Assembly (NCBI GenBank): GCA_032622095.1
Contig: CP136066.1
Location: 108,151,319 to 108,215,318, forward strand
Source: Siphonodentalium dalli
Lineage: Eukaryota > Mollusca > Scaphopoda > Gadilida > Siphonodentaliidae
Direction: 5' to 3'
DNA: 64,000 nt
Numbering within the stretch: position 1 is the first letter of the stretch; each line of letters begins with the position of its first letter. Shown here piece after piece: positions 63,003 to 64,000 of the stretch. Position numbers and translations under genes: made by a program. The notes under the pieces are model-generated. The model did no database searches and was not told the origin of the DNA. It worked only from the letters and a program-made list of their open reading frames with translations.

Positions 63003-64000
63003 TTAAACATCTTCTTCGGAACCATGAGACCGAATGGGTTCATATTTGGTGTGGATGTTCCCTAGGTGACTCACATTCAGATTTGTTCAAATGAGGTCAC
63101 TGGGTCAAATAGTTGCGAAAGTAGGGCCATAACTCTATTCATCCATAGTAATTCTTAGAATGACTTCTTCTCAAGAACCATTGGGCCGATTTAGCTTATA
63201 TATGGGTCAAATGGGGGGAAAGCCAGGGACACAATTTACACACAAAAAAAAAATATATAGATTGAACTCCTTGTTCAATTTAACAAAAACAAAAATAAAA
63301 CAAAAATTATTTTAAAACAAAAACAAATTATTTCTTTCTTTTTTTTTTTATTTTAATTCAGATTAATTTCTTGCTCAATTTAAAAAAAATAACACCATTA
63401 TAACATCCACCAGGGTGACTCAACCAAATTTTGTTTAAATCAGTCTAAAATCAAGAACATGCAAACAGCAGATACTCAGAGCTCTATGAGATATGAGGAA
63501 GGTGGCTATCACAGAATGTTTACTTAACACCATATAGAAGTCACATTGATTATAAAGTAATAAATGAAATGGCAGTGTTAACAAAATCTGATTGGAATGA
63601 CAGCTCCTTTGATTAATACCCTAAAATTATCTGCCTGTTAGAGAGTTTGTATATAAATGACCTATGGCTTATGATAAAAAACTCCCAAGGCCAAGTGTGA
63701 ATGATGAATCTGACAATTAGGCCAGTAAAACTAAATACCTGTTTTCTCAGGCAATTACATATGGGAAACTGGATGATAAAGGAGGCATTTTTCTTAGCTT
63801 ACCTGAGATGAATAATTGAGACATATTTTGTGTGGAATGTCCCCAGGTTGCTGGGATTCAGTTCTGTTCAAATGGGGGTCACATGGTCAAAAAAGTGGCA
63901 TTGCTAGGGACCTCTAACTCTTTCCATCCATAGTAATTCTTAAAACATCTTCTCAAGAATCATCGGGGCTATTTAGCTTATAATTGGTATGGAAGGTCCT
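63000..64000 (+). repeat. Two diverged units of a GGGCCATAACTC-type repeat
   Basis: 63005-63215 and 63825-64000 share ATCCATAGTAATTCTTA, CTTCTCAAGAA and ATTTAGCTTATA in the same order, about 790 bp apart. An A/T-rich low-complexity stretch (63240-63400) lies between. No gene. Confidence 0.65.

Overview
The window is eukaryotic, AT-rich, intron-rich DNA from an animal. One protein-coding gene can be read through it: a 15-exon, plus-strand gene for the ER-Golgi cargo receptor LMAN1/ERGIC-53 (start codon 1367, stop codon ending 48031). The spliced frame is 1509 nt (502 residues); every intron is GT-AG and all phases are compatible, so the gene looks intact. The intron fill includes tandem arrays headed by (TCCG)n and carrying GAGTTATGGCCCTT, RTE-like 3' tails and tRNA-headed SINEs. 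This points to a lophotrochozoan, most likely a marine mollusc, but the species cannot be told from the window.

Layout: 1-422 is a near-perfect palindrome upstream of the gene. 423-1366 is the promoter and 5' leader. Exons 1-7 (1367-12362) encode the signal peptide and most of the L-type lectin domain. Intron 7 (12363-28830, 16.5 kb) holds a foldback structure of about 6.3 kb with a 160-bp satellite in its loop, an internally deleted pogo/Tigger element, two further tandem arrays and a duplicated segment split by a hAT-like insertion. Exons 8-13 (28831-44385) complete the lectin domain and encode the coiled-coil stalk. Their introns hold TTAA-type MITEs, an inverted minisatellite, RTE-like tails and a MULE-like MITE. 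Exons 14-15 (46202-48031) encode the membrane anchor and the KKFY cytosolic tail. 48032-64000 is the 3' UTR and intergenic DNA, with many MITEs and no second gene that I can support.

The gene product would be a type I membrane lectin. It binds high-mannose glycoproteins in the ER in a Ca2+-dependent way, leaves in COPII carriers and is retrieved by COPI through its di-lysine tail. The rest of the window is mostly non-autonomous DNA transposons. Target-site duplications visible in the text separate them into TTAA, TA, 8-bp and 9-bp classes. Many are self-complementary, so the LMAN1 pre-mRNA would carry numerous long hairpins. The most notable structures are a MITE family built from two mirror-image hairpins (at least 12 copies), the foldback with its higher-order satellite, and an inverted 43-bp minisatellite.
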